Shown here in pieces: positions 21,951 through 21,953 of a DNA stretch of 21,953 bases. Origin of the DNA: Deltaproteobacteria bacterium (GTDB lineage: Bacteria; Desulfobacterota_B; Binatia; UBA9968); assembly GCA_016193385.1 (NCBI GenBank), contig JACPSF010000043.1:1-21953 (forward strand), read 5' to 3'. Below the pieces are notes generated by a model. The model did not search any database. It saw nothing but the letters and a program-made list of their open reading frames with translations, and was not told the DNA's origin. The stretch's first letter is position 1, and every line of letters begins with the position of its first letter. A program made the position numbers and the translations under genes.

Positions 21951-21953
21951 GCC

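Overview
The window reads as chromosomal DNA of an uncultivated Gram-negative bacterium. Supporting signs are exported proteins with Sec signal peptides, a putative Tat lipoprotein, many Shine-Dalgarno (SD) sites, fairly high GC, and an orphan NMT1-type binding protein next to FAH and ornithine-cyclodeaminase-like genes. That mix recalls soil or subsurface lineages such as Binatota, Rokubacteria/Methylomirabilota or former 'Deltaproteobacteria'. This is an impression from gene content only; no rRNA or tRNA gene is present to place it. TAG, TGA and TAA all serve as ordinary stops.

Layout. Positions 1-6412 are an accessory, repeat-rich stretch with nearly everything on the minus strand. It holds an exported O-methyltransferase-like protein, two tiny membrane proteins, an NMT1-like periplasmic binding protein, an unknown protein, a frameshifted Mrr-type restriction endonuclease, and a run of small genes (75-aa protein, orphan addiction-module antitoxin, AT-rich membrane protein, retropepsin-like protease). 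Three ~90-bp repeats with GGGGACA/TGTCCCC ends lie behind three of these small genes, all in one orientation; the right end of a fourth lies at the window edge behind the methyltransferase. A second dispersed repeat family sits around 780-2613.

Positions 6585-12775 hold five co-oriented minus-strand genes in transcription order: glucose-1-dehydrogenase-like enzyme, DM13-domain protein, large GH63-like glucosidase, four-helix cytochrome b, and a Tat-exported molybdopterin oxidoreductase. The last two overlap by 14 bases. A sugar-hydrolysing and sugar-oxidising function beside a membrane redox pair is suggested but not proven.

Positions 12918-15984 carry mutY, a truncated mtgA-type transglycosylase and a pyridine nucleotide-disulfide reductase as an overlapping operon ending in a probable intrinsic terminator. 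Positions 16061-18875 hold an EamA transporter, a convergent MFS transporter, and a divergent small conserved gene preceded by a promoter and a 27-codon ORF coupled to it by an ATGA overlap. Positions 18900-21950 hold a TatD-like hydrolase, a 152-bp MITE-like element with terminal inverted repeats, an FAH-family enzyme whose stop codon lies inside that element, a heptad-repeat intergenic patch, and an ornithine cyclodeaminase/mu-crystallin-family gene that seems to stop early.

I found no clear undescribed defence or mobile system. The most unusual material is how repeats shape gene ends: two elements supply stop codons, one supplies a start region, and one family marks the 3' ends of successive small genes. 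Gene decay (Mrr, mtgA, a lost toxin) is also evident.
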